Of a stretch of 64,000 bases of DNA, positions 22,320 to 33,677 are shown in pieces. The stretch spans positions 940,093,195-940,157,194 of the forward strand of contig OY728120.1 in the NCBI GenBank assembly GCA_963277665.1. Reading direction: 5' to 3'. Below the pieces are notes generated by a model. It saw nothing but the letters and a program-made list of their open reading frames with translations, was not told where the DNA came from and made no database searches. Position 1 is the first letter of the stretch; each line of letters begins with the position of its first letter. The stretch is from Viscum album. Its lineage: Eukaryota > Streptophyta > Magnoliopsida > Santalales > Viscaceae. The position numbers and the translations under genes are program-made.

Positions 22320-22324
22320 GATGC

Positions 22325-23779
22325 TCAGGCAAAGTACTGCTTGAGGAACTTGGCATTGGTGTGAGGAGTTATACGCTCACCATCCATGGTCACCAGGGAG
22401 TATGAACCATTGGGATTGACCTTATGGACAATGAATGGTCCCTCCCATTTGGGATCCAACTTGGGTGGTTTCCTACCAGGGATCATTGGATCCCTAAGGG
22501 CCAGTACCGGGTCACCTTACAGGAAGGAGCAGAGGCGAACCTTATTGTTGAAAGCTCGATCCATCATGCTCTGATGCCTTTCCGGGTTGTTCAAAGAACA
22601 AAGCCTATTCTCGTCCATCGCTTCCAATTCAGCTTGATGGATTTTGGCAACTCAATCTATCACATTTTGGTCATAGACCGCTGTGCGCAATGAGGGAAAC
22701 TGAATCTCGACGGGCAGGACGACCTCAGTTCCATACACCAGGGAATACAGGGTCACCTGGGTGGAATTACGAGTCATCATCCGATAAGCCCAGAGGGCAT
22801 TGGGGAGCTTATCCGGCCAACTCTTCTTGTTCTAACCAACCATCTTTTGCAGAATGTTAGATAGGGTTTTGTTAAACGCCTTGATCTATCTATTTTCCTG
22901 TGCATGATAGCGGGAGGTATGGTTAGAGAGAATGTTGTACTTGGCGTACAATTTCTTTAGCTCGGCTTCTCAGAATTTCGTGCCTTTATCAGTGAGTATA
23001 GCGTGAGGTACTCCAAATCGATAGATGATATTGGAACTCACGAAATCGGCGATAGAATGGGCTTTTACTTCCTTGAGCTGAATAGCCTCTACCCACTTGG
23101 AAAAGAAATCCGTAGCGGTCAGAATGAACCGGCATTGGCGAGCCGTTTTCAGTGGGTAAGGTCCTACGACATCCAAACCCCAGACTGCAAAGGTCCAAGA
23201 GAACTTGGTAGTGTGGAGAGGCTCTGGTGGCCGATGCAAAAAGTTATCATGAACTTGGCACACGTGGAACCTCTTGGCGAACTCGATGCAGTCATGGATC
23301 GTGGAGGTCCAGAAGTACCCCAGCCTCCGTATCTGGTGAGACAACTTTGACCCGGCCTGATGGGCACCACATGAACCAACATGAACCTCTTGCATGACCT
23401 GTGGAATCTGGACTCCTTTAAGGCCACAGAGGAGAACACCTTCAAATCTGTGATTATAAATGATCTAATCAAGGTTGGGACCGCTCTAAAGGGTAAACTG
23501 TAGCACGCGATGTCAGATTCACTCATGCTCTGCCCGGTCTAATGGAAGATTACCATGTTGGTGGTATTCAACCAAGGGTGTCCTCCAATCAAGAACTATT
23601 TCGATCACCGCATCTGAAGTACTCGAGGCTCCTGACATAGGGGCTCCGACGGTGAGATGGTTTACCCGTGGGCCGCGATCATCCCCTGGGGTAATGGGAG
23701 AAATGAATCTCCACTGCGCCACATGGATAATCAGGTTATCCTGTTCGGGATCTTCAAGTGACATAGACAGGATGAACAA
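22325..23779 (-). pseudogene. Integrase and pol C-terminus of element A
   Basis: Inserts the cDNA into the genome. A linker (DWRTPLVEYHQHGNLPLD) is followed by the zinc-binding HHCC region around 23395-23260, where GSCGAHQAGSKL and CQVH are visible but one expected Cys is Phe. The first catalytic Asp is in WGLDVVGPYPL and the second in ILTDKGTKF. The third catalytic residue, expected Glu before AFNKTL, reads Lys. An upstream Gln codon is TAG, and TTC is followed by a TGA at 22969. The C-terminal part reads KWEGPFIVHKVNPNGSYSL and ends KFLKQYFA then TGA at 22325. Most defects fit C-to-T or G-to-A change. Confidence 0.88.
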
Positions 23780-23797
23780 AGAATCTTCTCGACCATT

Positions 23798-24280
23798 CTA
23801 TGACCGAGGGATGTGAATGACATGTAGCCGAGAAGGGAATTGGGCCATTAGATGGAGGGTGCACTCCAAAAATGGCATGAGTTCTGGAGTTCTGACAACA
23901 TAGTCACCATTAACCTTCTTGATGTCCAGCTTGGAATCCCATTTCACATGAAAATGGGGTACATTGATCTCAAGTGCCAGTTCGAGACCAGTAACGAGAG
24001 CCTGATACTCTGCCTCGTTATTGGTGTATCCCTCTGACAACAGAAATGAGTATGGCAGAACGGATTTGTCCGGGGTGATGAAGACGATACCCAGACCCAC
24101 TCTGTTGATCCTAGGATTGTTGAGTCTCCTACCGGTGGGGCTCTGAGAGGCACCGTCAAAGTGCATCTGCCAACATGGGCCGACATGATCGACTGAGAGG
24201 ATTGCCTCATCAGGAAAACCAAGGTCCAACAGCTAATCCACGGAGGTTGGGTGGGAAGCTAGAAAGTCTGCCAATGCATG
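23798..24280 (-). pseudogene. Second, archaeal-type RNase H (aRNH) of element A
   Basis: Degrades the RNA strand of RNA-DNA hybrids. The motifs seen are WQMHFDGASQ (first catalytic Asp), GLGIVFITPDKSVLPYSFLL, TNNEAEYQALVTGLELALEI (catalytic Glu region) and VKWDSKLDIKKVNGDY (Asp). A second RNase H of this type is the hallmark of the plant Tat clade (known from family studies). It lies in a different frame from RT. A one-base deletion near 24281-24286, inside a segment that otherwise reads ALADFLASHP, moves the frame. An in-frame TAG follows shortly after. Confidence 0.85.
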
Positions 24281-24289
24281 TCCTTGATA

Positions 24290-24768
24290 GCATTCTGAGG
24301 CACAAACCTGATGTCAAACTACTAGAGGATCACCTCCCACCGCGCTAGTCGGCCAGTCAACATGGGTCGGTTCAGAATGTACTTCAGTGGGACTACTCAA
24401 GAGACCAGCTGTACCTCGTGGTGCTGCAGGTAGTGTCGCAACTTCTGTACGGAAAACACGAGTGCAAGGAAGCTCTTTTCGATGGGAGAATATCTTATTT
24501 CCATATCGAGGAGCATGAAACTGAGGTAGTAGATGTTGTTCTTTATTCCCTCATTGTTCTTCTGGGTGAGAAGTGCACTGAGGGACCATTCCAGGGCAGT
24601 CACGTAAAGGAATAGTGGATTCCCAGAGACGGGTGGCATCAAGGCCGAAGTTTGGAGCAGATACTGCTTGATTTCCTCGAAGGTGGTCCGACACTCTTCA
24701 TCCCACTCATAGGTGGAACCTTTGTTCATAAGCCTGGAAAAGGGCTTACAATTTTCAGCCAGATTCAC
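24290..24768 (-). pseudogene. First RNase H / connection domain of element A
   Basis: Follows RT in the same frame. It contains KPFSRLMNKGSTYEWDEEC and TFEEIKQYLLQTSAL, then LFLYVTALEWSLSALLTQ, NIYYLSFMLLDMEIRYSPIE and LVFSVQKLRHYLQHHEVQL. This is the RNase H-like region normally fused to Ty3/gypsy RT. In many Tat elements it has lost key catalytic acids. Here the first position expected to be Asp (LYVTALE) is not Asp. Stops occur after HHEVQLVS and again near 24320. Confidence 0.75.
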
Positions 24769-24774
24769 AATAAA

Positions 24775-25602
24775 TCAGCGTATGTAGGCTAAGTGGCCTT
24801 GGAAAACTCGAAGCATCTGAATATTGCTCGGGGGAGGCATCTGGCTGATGGACTTAATCTTTTCTGGGACGATCTCGATGCCTCGGTACCTGACAACAAA
24901 GCCATAGAACTTGCCCGAGGTAACCCCGAAAGCACACTTCAACGGGTTCATCTTCAGGTGGCGGGAATGGAGAAATACAAACACTTTCTCAAGGTCCTTG
25001 ATATTGTCCTGGCACATGCGAGATTTGACCACCAGATCATCCATGTAGCATTCCACCAATGTTCCTAGAATCAGCTTGAATATTCGATGCATGGACCGCT
25101 GATAGGTGGCACCCGCATTCTTCTGGCCGAATGGCGTGGCCCGGTAATATAAACTACCTTGAGGTGCCCTAAAAGCTGTGGAATCCTCGTCCCCCGGGGC
25201 CATCCAGATCTGGTTGTACCCAGAATACCCATCCATGAAGGAGATGTCTTGGAACCCAGACGTGGCATCAATCAACAAATCTGTCACTAGAAGGGAAAAA
25301 TCATCCTTCAGACAGTGTAGATTGAGTTCGCGGAAGTTGATACAGACCCTGATTTGTCTGTTCTTCTTCTTGACAGGCACAACGTTGGCTAGCCACTTGG
25401 GATACTGGACTTCCTTAACAAAGTTGTCTTTGATGAGATTATCAACCTCGGCCTCGACCATGGCACTATGAGAATGGTGAATCATTCTCGGAGGATGCTT
25501 GAACCCGCGATGGTTTGCTGGGAGACCAAGGCGGTGGACGACTACCTAAGGATCTAGTCCTGGAATCTCGTCGCAACTCCAAGCGAACACATCACGGTGC
25601 TA
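24775..25602 (-). pseudogene. pol: Reverse transcriptase of element A
   Basis: RNA-dependent DNA polymerase of the element. Seen in order: AEVDNLIKDNFVKEVQYPKW, the conserved NVVPVKKKNRQIRVCINFRE, the first catalytic Asp region SFMDGYSGYNQIWM, then TPFGQKNAGATYQRSMHRIF and the catalytic box VECYMDDLVVKSR (YMDD). These are Tat/Ogre signatures. The segment 24775-25485 is open, while the N-terminal lead-in (25486-25602) has two stops. The frame continues into RNase H after a stop near 24772. Catalytic residues remain, but the surrounding pol is broken. Confidence 0.92.
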
Positions 25603-26211
25603 TTAGAGGAATTCCACATACCGCTGCTGCTCCTCGGGGGGCATTGTGACACTAATCAATGTGGGTCTCGGGTCCACCTCGCTACCAAGGTTCACCTGTA
25701 CCAACTCATCGACCGTGGTGGAGATGCCTTCCTCAAAGGTGGGAGAAGCATCCTCTAGATCCCCTTCTCCACTTGTGGATGGATCTTCTGTGGGGGGAGT
25801 TTCTTCGGAGCCACCAGACTCTGATGGGAGGCTGGTTCCGGCTTGAGCGGCAGTGGTCATCATATCAGGAGATTCATGCACCACTGAGACCACAGCGATG
25901 ATGGTCGTTGATCCAATACCATCTGGTCTTTGGTCCATGGGTCTGCTCTTGATAACATCAAATAAGTAGTGGCGCGTCGGCTTGATCTGGTTAATTCCAT
26001 CTAGGTGAAACAGACACATATGACGTACCACTGTTGCCATGAGCCTGACATCCCGATACCGCACAGGGCTAGGAGGTTCCGTGATCACCCAAGCCTGGTT
26101 GGTGTAGGAGTACAAGTTGATTTCCCACCGTCTCTTGGACCTAGGAATATGCCTTCCTCTTGTACCCGAAATGACAAAGCATTGCCCCATATCGGGGGTC
26201 ATGGCCTCCAA
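25603..26211 (-). pseudogene. Protease-RT linker of element A pol
   Basis: Open for 202 codons in the pol frame. The first part contains ISGTRGRHIPRSKRRWE and WVITEPPSPVRYRDVRLM, with no known domain. The second half is acidic and rich in Ser, Thr, Glu and Pro (SESGGSEETPPTEDPSTSGE), a disordered spacer typical of Tat pol between protease and RT. After a stop the frame continues with FAWSCDEIPGLDP, the usual lead-in to the RT domain. No enzymatic role is expected. Confidence 0.6.
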
Positions 26212-26337
26212 CTGATGGATTCGGAAGACGTAAGCGTCATTTAGACCTGCCCAAGGATCACTTGTGACAATGGAGGGCTCAATATCACCTGCCAGAATCT
26301 ACTTATCCTTGCTCTTATAATAGTCGGTGTCCAGATA

Positions 26338-26709
26338 TCAGTCTTCACAAGAGGCAAAAGGAGACACATCTCCTTGGAGCACACCCAATCGACCATTAAG
26401 GGAGTATTTCAGGCATTGGCGATATAATGAGGGGACCGCCATGTGAAGGTAGAGACATGGCCTGCCCATAAAGGCGTTGTACGCGGTGTCTTGGGAGACA
26501 AACATGAATTCAGTGCTGGAAATTAGGCCATCGAACTGGGTCTTCAAGAAGATATTGCTGATCGGGGTTTGCTCGGTCCTGTCGTATCCTTGGATTCTGA
26601 GGTTAGAGGGAGTTAGATCATCCTCAGACAAACCCAGCTTCCGCAGTGTCCGAGTTGGGATTAGGTTAATCCCAGAACCTGTGTCAAAGAGACAGTGATA
26701 GACTTCCAT
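26338..26709 (-). pseudogene. Retrotransposon aspartic protease (pol N-terminus) of element A
   Basis: Cleaves the gag-pol polyprotein. The active-site motif DTGSG is at residues 9-13 of this stretch, followed by INLIPTRTLRKLGL. The distal motif AFMGRPCLYLHMAVPSLYRQ matches the second half of Tat-type proteases. The usual plant motif is D-x-G-S-S, so the second Ser is changed to Gly. The 123-codon stretch is open, ends at a stop just before 26338, and lies in the same frame as the downstream linker and RT. This suggests one original pol frame. Confidence 0.82.
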
Positions 26710-27699
26710 GCCATTGAACTGGCCGACGATGTATAGTGGATTAATGTTCCCCTGTATAGGGGGTATTCTTCTTCACCATAGAACGAGATAACTGCCTAGC
26801 ATTCGCCATTCTGAATTGCCTCAACGTGTAAGGCTTCTGCAGTTGCTACATCCGTCTCAAACTGGAGGGGGCTCCTTAGGGCCTCAGCAAGTGCCTCACG
26901 CATTTATGATGATAGGAAAAGATCCTTAAGAATAGAAAGCCTCACTGGAATATTGGCAAGGTGCTTCAGAACATCATACTTCCGATCGAGATGTGAGCCT
27001 TTGCTTACAGGAGGCCGATCCGCAATTAGAGGCACAGTGGGCTCTGCCGGCTGGACCGGCGGCAGACTGGTACTAGGAATATCTCGCTGTTCATTAGTCG
27101 AAGCCCGGAGAGTGGTAGCCGGATGTGGACCGGAAGGCTGGGGTCAGCTGGTGGCAGGGTGAAGCTGGTCGCGGCAAGGACGATGTGGTTCCGCCTGATC
27201 CAGTAACACAAACGGTGGTGGAGGCAAACCTGTCGACACTAGATGAAGGGGTCATGTGTGTTGAGCTCTACACTGGGCCTGTTGTCTAGTCTCAACGGTG
27301 TGAACGACCTGGCTGGATGTGTCAACTTTCATTCATTGTCAATTCATGTAACCACAGCTCCGACGACGTTGTCGATGACTAGGGAAATTGGGAAGGTCTA
27401 CCTGGCGTTCCCCATCGTCGAGAGTCAAATAGGGATTTACCAACTCTACGGTGTTAACCGAAACGTACCCCTGACTGCCACTTAAGGAGTCGTCCACTAC
27501 CGAGTGGAGTCTTGGAGGGATCCCTATTTCTGGGGGCATAAAGTAACCAAGAGTTCGGGATGATGACGATATTGGCAGGGCTCATTGTTTCTTCTTGCAC
27601 CGTCGCTGCTTGCTCTTCTGGTAAGAGGCTGACTGAGACAATGATTCCAAAGTAGTAACCGTAGATTTTTAGGGCTCTGGATAATTCAGGTGTGCACGG

Positions 27700-29765
27700 A
27701 TGATGCCATGGTCGTGAGCGACCATCTTTCGGGCCATCTAGTCATTATATTTCTGGGAACCATGATCATAAACCTGCTTCCATTCACATTCGTCATCGCT
27801 ACTGCCATCCGATCTCACAAAGACACCTGCCACTTGTGCCGGGGCTGGGCCCAACATGACTATATTGTTTTCAATCTGGTCTTGGAGCTATTCTTTGAAC
27901 ACAAAAAATCGCTTCATGGTGTGCCCCAGGATCCGGTGATAAGGGTAGTAGTTGGGGTGATCAGTGAGATGCGCTTCTTCTGGCTTCCAGCACTCAGGCA
28001 GCCGCACGATTCTCTGCTCCAAGGCACTGTAGAAGTAACTGGGTACCTGAGCCTTGTGAAACGAGTAGGTCTGATTTCTTCTATCCAGAAGGGGTGCTCT
28101 AGGGGGATGACCCTAAAAGGGGGCTGGAGGATCATGCAGAGGAGGTAGAACCTGATTATCTTTCCTAGGTGGCGGCGACGTGTTACGCGGAGGTTCTTGC
28201 CGATTTTGATGTAGTCAAGACTGGGCTGGAAGTTGTGCCTGTGGGGGCGGACCCCTATGGGGCTGCAGAGATGACCTCACTGGTAGCAATTATAGCTGCC
28301 TGGGGGCCTCTATGTGGGCCACAGTAGCGGGCTCAGCACTGGTATCTATCCTTGCTGGGATTACAGGAGGCAGCGGGCATGCCTGACTTGCCTGATGCAG
28401 GGTTTCTTCGAGACACTGAGCCTTGTCTGAGAAGTCCCGGAACCCTCCAGGGTAATTATGAGTGATCAAAGAAGGAACCAGCTCTGCCTTGACATTTTAT
28501 ATGCACATTTTCAGAAATTTCTCCAGAGTTAGTGGCATGTAAAGGGAGTATGTGAGTCCCTTCCACCGGGCGATGAAGTCCGCGACTCGCTCATCGGGCC
28601 TTTTCTTACACCTGAAGAGGTCTGTGATTTTCGTCTTCTGGGTCATGGAACTGAACTGGTAGAGTAATTGCCTACAAAGGTCCTCCCAGCTAGTCACAGA
28701 TTCGATAGGGAGATAGCTGTACCAGACGAAGGACGACCCCTCCAGTGTCTGAACAAAGCAACGTAGCTTGGCGGCCTCCTACTGCGCTGGAGTCCCTAAC
28801 ATAGGTCCACACATTGATTTGATGTGGGCTAAGTGTTGTGGCGGGTCTCCTATCCCATTAAAGGGGGAGAATGTGCGGTTACCAAATCCCAAAGGTGCTA
28901 GCATATCATCTACCCTTGCTGGGTACGGCTTGCCATCTGGTGGGATCACCACAAGTCGAGTTTCCAACACCTCTAAGTGGGTGATGAGTGCCACCAACAG
29001 ATCTTCTGGATGCGGGTTCCTATCCCGACGGGGATCCCTAACTACAAGCGCATTTCCGGGCTCTTCATATCGGTAGACAAGCTCAGCATCTCGTGGAGCA
29101 GCTGGTGGAGAAACCTGTGGGGTGGTAGGAGGAACCCGAGCGGAGTATCTTGGGCGGTCACGCCGCTCAGGAGGGTTTGGCGAAACATATCGTGCCCTCT
29201 TGCCATGAGCTTTGGCCTCACCTCTATCAGCGAACACGGAATGATCTAGGTTTCCTGGGAGAATCTCACTGAGGGGTAGTTGTTCCTACCCCTGCTTCCT
29301 CGACCTAAGATTACCATAGCTGGGTCGCCGCTCTGCAATGCGTTCAGCCAGAAGCTCATCGACCAGCCTCTTCTGCTCAGCAAGCTATTGGCATAGCGTG
29401 GCTTTCTTGGTATCTTCCTATGACTTCTTCACTGAGGCAGATGGGTTGGAGATCTTGACATCCCCAACGAGCTCTTTACCCTTGACGATGTTCCAGCTCA
29501 GTGTTAATGCCTCAATGGGTGTGGGGAGACCTAGTAGGTTTCTCTGATGATGAGAAATCCTACCTAATGGGTCCAGTGGTGGCTTGTCCTCAAGGGGAAA
29601 GTCCCCATCAAGAAGTTCCAGACCATTCCCCTCTCCCGACAGATCAGCCATGTTGACCGCCGCTGCCCTCGGTGGCATGTCCTCAGAGCCGCCCAATGAG
29701 TCAGGCTGCCAGAGAATCACACTAAAGAGAAGGGCAACGTACAAACCCCATCCACGGACATGCAC
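27700..29765 (-). pseudogene. gag: gag polyprotein of element A (degenerate)
   Basis: Structural capsid-type protein of the retrotransposon particle. In order on the minus strand: a basic, coiled-coil-like stretch with RLVDELLAERIAER (about 29340), an Arg/Pro-rich segment from 29237, and the capsid-type core. The core includes GSSFVWYSYLP and SWEDLCRQLLYQF, then DERVADFIARWKGLTYSL (28497-28700), the usual retrotransposon gag signature. Further on, near 28000, HPNYYPYHRILGHT resembles the Cys/His C-terminal part of Tat gag proteins but lacks a full zinc knuckle. The frame from 29237 to 28497 is interrupted by one stop at about 28777, and further stops follow. The homologous gag of unit A2 lies at 1-2903. 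Dead copy. Confidence 0.8.
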
Positions 29766-31950
29766 ATGGGGGGTGGCCTACTCGATAACTTTGTGGAGTA
29801 CTTGAAAACTCTGAATGCATTATTGTTGGAGGGCCCCATGGTGGCCAAATGACTTGGGGTGTCGGACCGTGGGGAGCGTGTCCAGGTCGACCCGATGAAA
29901 TTTCTCGCCGATATCCTCGAGGCGTGCTTGGATCCCAGGATAAGGCACTTTCTAGTGTCAAAGACGGGAGTGAGTCGCCCGAAGGGTCTCGTGGAAACAT
30001 TCAAACTCTCCCAGGGTGAGCGATTCTGGTGTATAAAAATATGACCCTGCGACCGGCCAAAACATCTCGAGGAAGTGGCCTACTACGAGGATTGTCCAGA
30101 AGCTCCATGAATCTGGTTCAGGATATGACCCTTGATGGTCCCGCTCATCAACTAGGAGTAGCTGGGGAACTGGCAGTAGTGCTGAGGCAGGCCGCTGGGC
30201 CGGTGGGCTTGCTGGCGGAGAATACGGCGAGCATGCCGATTGGCCGCCAAATCCTAGGTCGTCCTCCAAGGGTTGCAGTGTCATGGATGCCCTGTCACGA
30301 TAGGATGAACCGGAGAACGAGCCTCCTATCACAGTGTCGGTGCTTTCTGGGGTTGTTCTATGTCGTGAATCTTCCGCCATCGACTCCCAAAAAATCTATC
30401 CACCATCTTTGGCTGAGGTGGAAGGTGCTTTTGGAGAGATAGATGGTGACTGCAAGTTCGATCCCTTGGGGTATGCCAATTCCTCATCCTCCTGGATATA
30501 CCTTCGGAGGGAGGTGGGGATCATACAGATATCACATTCAGGGAGTACAAGGCTGACACATGGCTTCCCTATCTCAGCCCTTGACTCAAAGGACTGAGGG
30601 GAGGGCTCCATCGCTGAGTTGTACTTGGCCTCAGAGTCTGAGAAACGGACTGGTCTGATTTCTATCCGACCTTCCCTGTAATTTCTCTTACGGCGACGAC
30701 GTCCCACCTTCCTGCCCCTGGGTGGCTCCTCGGGGTAGGGATGATTTCCGTCACAGAGTCCTTTGGCCGCACTGGTGTTGGGGCGGAGAGGATTGAAGGC
30801 CGAGGTGCGGGGAGCACCGGGGAAAATTTCGAAAGGGACATGGGGAGGACCTCCATGTGGGTGAGTGACCAGATATACAATGGCTCCGTACTAGCAGTCT
30901 TCAGTAGAGGAAGTGACCCCATACCCAGTGTAGTGAGCGCTAGAGAGAGCCCCACCCGGAGTGTTTCTGTCACGTGGAAGCCCTTACCTGTGGCGAGGGT
31001 GGCTCCAAGCAGGTCTCTGGGCTGAGGTTGGAAGCAGGGAGGGCCCATACCTTCCAGAACGGTGGCATGGAGTAGGTATTCACGCTGGATGAAACTACCA
31101 CAAATTGGTCCGCAACGGCCATTACCTGTGCCGGCGACCAGGAGAGTCGATCAAACCTTACCGTGGGGTGGTCAGGGCCTCGATCCGGATCAGGCATATA
31201 ACTGCCCCTTCTCAACGTGTGTGTGGGGTTTGATGATAGGAGTCATCAGTGGCTCGGGCCATAGTGGTTGCTAACGTTGATGCCCCGAGACAAGCATCCT
31301 CTTTCGCTCGTGCCCAACGCTGGCCTCGGGTCAGGTGGGTTAGAGCTAGTGGTGAGGGCACATGGATTGCCTACTCCTCGGCCCGGGGAGTCGGGCAATG
31401 GCACCGGCGTGGCCTGATAGGGGCCCTTTCCGTGAACCCTTGAAGTGGGTCTCTGATTGGGCCAGCCCAGGAATCCCCTACCTCGTCAGCGTAGGGGAGG
31501 GAGGTGTCAAGGTGTTCTAGGGATAAGCTCCCAAAACGGTTGAATGTCAGGGTGGGGAGAAGCAGCTCCCTGCGCGGCCCTCGGGGGGGGGGGGGGGGGG
31601 GCGGTGAGGCACAACTGCCTCGAGGTCCAAACGGGCCACATCCCTAGTGGGGATGACCCCATCCTCCTTGTACCTACAGACATGGTCGTTGATCACCCTT
31701 CGTTGGATAATATCTGATGGGGAGAGGGGGCGTGAGTGCCCAGAAATTGTGGCGGCTATAGCAGGTGTGGAAGAAGCGGAACCGCACGGGGTGGCCGTGT
31801 CGGTACTGCCCCTGCCCCTACGCCGGTGGGAAGGTGGAAATTGAGCTCTAGATGCAGTGATCTTATTCCTGAAATCAGGGAGATGAACCCATTAACACTG
31901 ATTGGAAAAGAAATCGACAACCAGTATCCTAGCGCCATTCCTTCTTCCAT
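29766..31950 (-). pseudogene. Degenerate gag-upstream region (N-terminal gag or ORF1-like) of element A
   Basis: A run of short minus-strand frames rich in Pro, Ser, Thr and Arg. They are conserved with unit A2 (2904-4036 and 10593-11490) but broken by stops and indels, including a 19-base G run at 31583-31601 where A2 has only five Gs. Recognisable pieces include a segment with SLRRYIQEDEELAYPKG (around 30540) that recurs near 3470 in A2. No family domain can be named. The position, between primer site and gag core, is where Ogre-type elements carry an extra ORF or an extended gag. It is clearly non-functional here. Confidence 0.55.
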
Positions 31951-32118
31951 GGTCAGTAAGAGGGATCCATGCTGACAATGTCATAGAATGGAGTGCTCAA
32001 TGTCCTGACTGCCCCAACCCTTGGCGGGTTTCACGTCCTAGTTCTGGATGCCCAGACTTGGTGACATGCTAATCTTCTGACACCCCAAACGCTACCTGTC
32101 TCTAGATTGAGGAGATGA
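31949..32118 (-). other. 5' leader of element A between primer site and the first open frames
   Basis: Short untranslated leader downstream of the primer site. No motif is recognised in it. The first minus-strand frame with similarity between the two copies starts near 31950. Confidence 0.4.
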
Positions 32119-32138
32119 GATTCATGTCGGGTTCACCA
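32119..32138 (-). promoter_or_regulatory. Primer binding site of element A, tRNA-Trp type
   Basis: The plus strand reads GATTCATGTCGGGTTCACCA, five bases outside the LTR end. From memory, plant tRNA-Trp(CCA) ends GATTCACGTCGGGTTCA plus CCA, so 19 of 20 bases match. The one difference is a C-to-T change at a CpG. Comparison with a tRNA database would settle it. Confidence 0.75.
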
Positions 32139-33259
32139 TTTTATGTTTCCAAAACTTTCCGCTGGGGACACGCACATCCATCTGTGGAGGATGCGTAACT
32201 ATTACCCCACATTCCCACTTTCCAAAGGCGGGCGGCATTCGCTCCTTATTCAGGGACGTATGCTCCTTGATCAAAACCGGGATGATGGGATGTAGGTTCT
32301 TCCTTCTGTGGATTCCTCCTCGGAGCACGTCACCTAGTCCGGGTCTCCCTCATATATTTAAGACGTGTTCGTGAATCTCGTTCCTGGTGCCATATCTTCA
32401 TGGACACCAGTTAATTACACTACTTCTGTCGAGACGCTCCAAGTGGTCTAGTCGGGGCAGCAACCTTTAGTTAGGGGAGTGGTCACACTGAGGCATCGTT
32501 GGCGTGTCTTGACGTTGGGGGATTGGCATGTATGTCTTCTATCCCTTACTATAGGGCTTCTCAAGGGCACAGAAGCCCGAGGCATCCCACATTAAATGTG
32601 GGGAATTGTATTCCATAGGCATGTATCTGAGGTTTTCCTCAGCTTACATGTTTAACAAAGGGTATGCTGCGAGTTTAACATCCAGCGGAGACGGATCAGA
32701 CTGATCAGAACACTGATAGTGGAACAGATAAAATAATCCCCTGGAGGGAACACCGATGTTGGGGCCAGACCATGGGCCGCTTCCCAAATGCTATGGAGTG
32801 GAATGAGGTGGCATGATCCCACCAGGATGTGGGGGCCCAGGTAAGAATCGGGATGGGTGATGAAGTTAAGGAGATTGAACCTCTTGGAGGCTTCCTACGT
32901 ACCATGCCTTGACTTGGATCAAAGTCCTCGTAGTTCGGGATGATACAATGGGACACCAAAAAATGGAGACCCATGAGAATGAACGCATGGGTGGGTCCCA
33001 GAGGGAGTAAAACCTCTGGGTTAAGGCATGAACTTCCTGGGGCACATGGGATCGAGGGAGAGGCCAAGATGAGACATGGGTGTTGGGACTGAACCTCATG
33101 GAGGATTCCTACGTATCCCCATGGCGGGGAATCAAAGTCCACGAAGTTCAATGAAATACTATTTAATGTCATGCGGGACGGGGCATTTGGGGCATACATT
33201 CTGAGACAACCCAAGGATATGGGGTCGGAGAACCGACGTGATGAGGGACCTGGGGTCCA

Positions 33260-33578
33260 GATGGATGGGTCTTACGCTCTGAGACGATCCATAGTGGATA
33301 GATGGATGGGGCTTACGCTCTGAGGTGGCCCACGATGGTGGATATATGGGGCTTACACTCTGAGGCGTCCCATGATGATGGATGGATGGGGCTTACGCTC
33401 TAAGGTGGCCCATGGTGGTATGATGGATGGGGCTTACACTCTGAGGTGGCCCACGATGGTGGATACGTGGGGATTACTCTCTGAGGTGGCCCATGATGAT
33501 GGATGGAAGGGGCTTACGCTCTAAGGTGGCCCATGGTGGTATGGGGCTTACGCTCTGAGACGACCCACGATGGTATGG
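33260..33578. repeat. 40-bp minisatellite in the 5' LTR of element A (about 8 units)
   Basis: Repeated core GATGGATGGGGCTTACGCTC followed by TGAGGTGGCCCATGATG, with a period of about 40 bp. Units alternate between GATGGATGGGG and GATATATGGGG starts, which hints at an 80-bp higher order. It lies in the transcribed R-U5 part. Confidence 0.85.
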
Positions 33579-33639
33579 TGAACCGACCTGAATGGGGTCG
33601 GAATGACCGGGTGGTGGGCTTGAACCTCGTGGAGGCTTC

Positions 33640-33677
33640 CTACGCATCCCCATGGCGGGGAATCAAAGTCCACATAG
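33640..33677. repeat. Hairpin module in the 5' LTR of element A
   Basis: Counterpart of 13150-13187, with CTACGCATCCCC and GGGGAATCAAAG arms. Sister copies lie at 33109-33146 and near 32890 and 33815. Confidence 0.65.

Larger units (their letters stand above)
19264..22324. other. 3' untranslated part of element A between integrase and the antisense gene
   Basis: No credible coding frame on either strand. The stretch is filled with short repeated modules: an 84-bp tandem triplet, hairpin modules and AGTTTAAGGTCATG-type motifs (separate entries). A dispersed GACCGCTGACCATGTTCG repeat is seen near 19660, 21385 and 21450. Confidence 0.6.
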
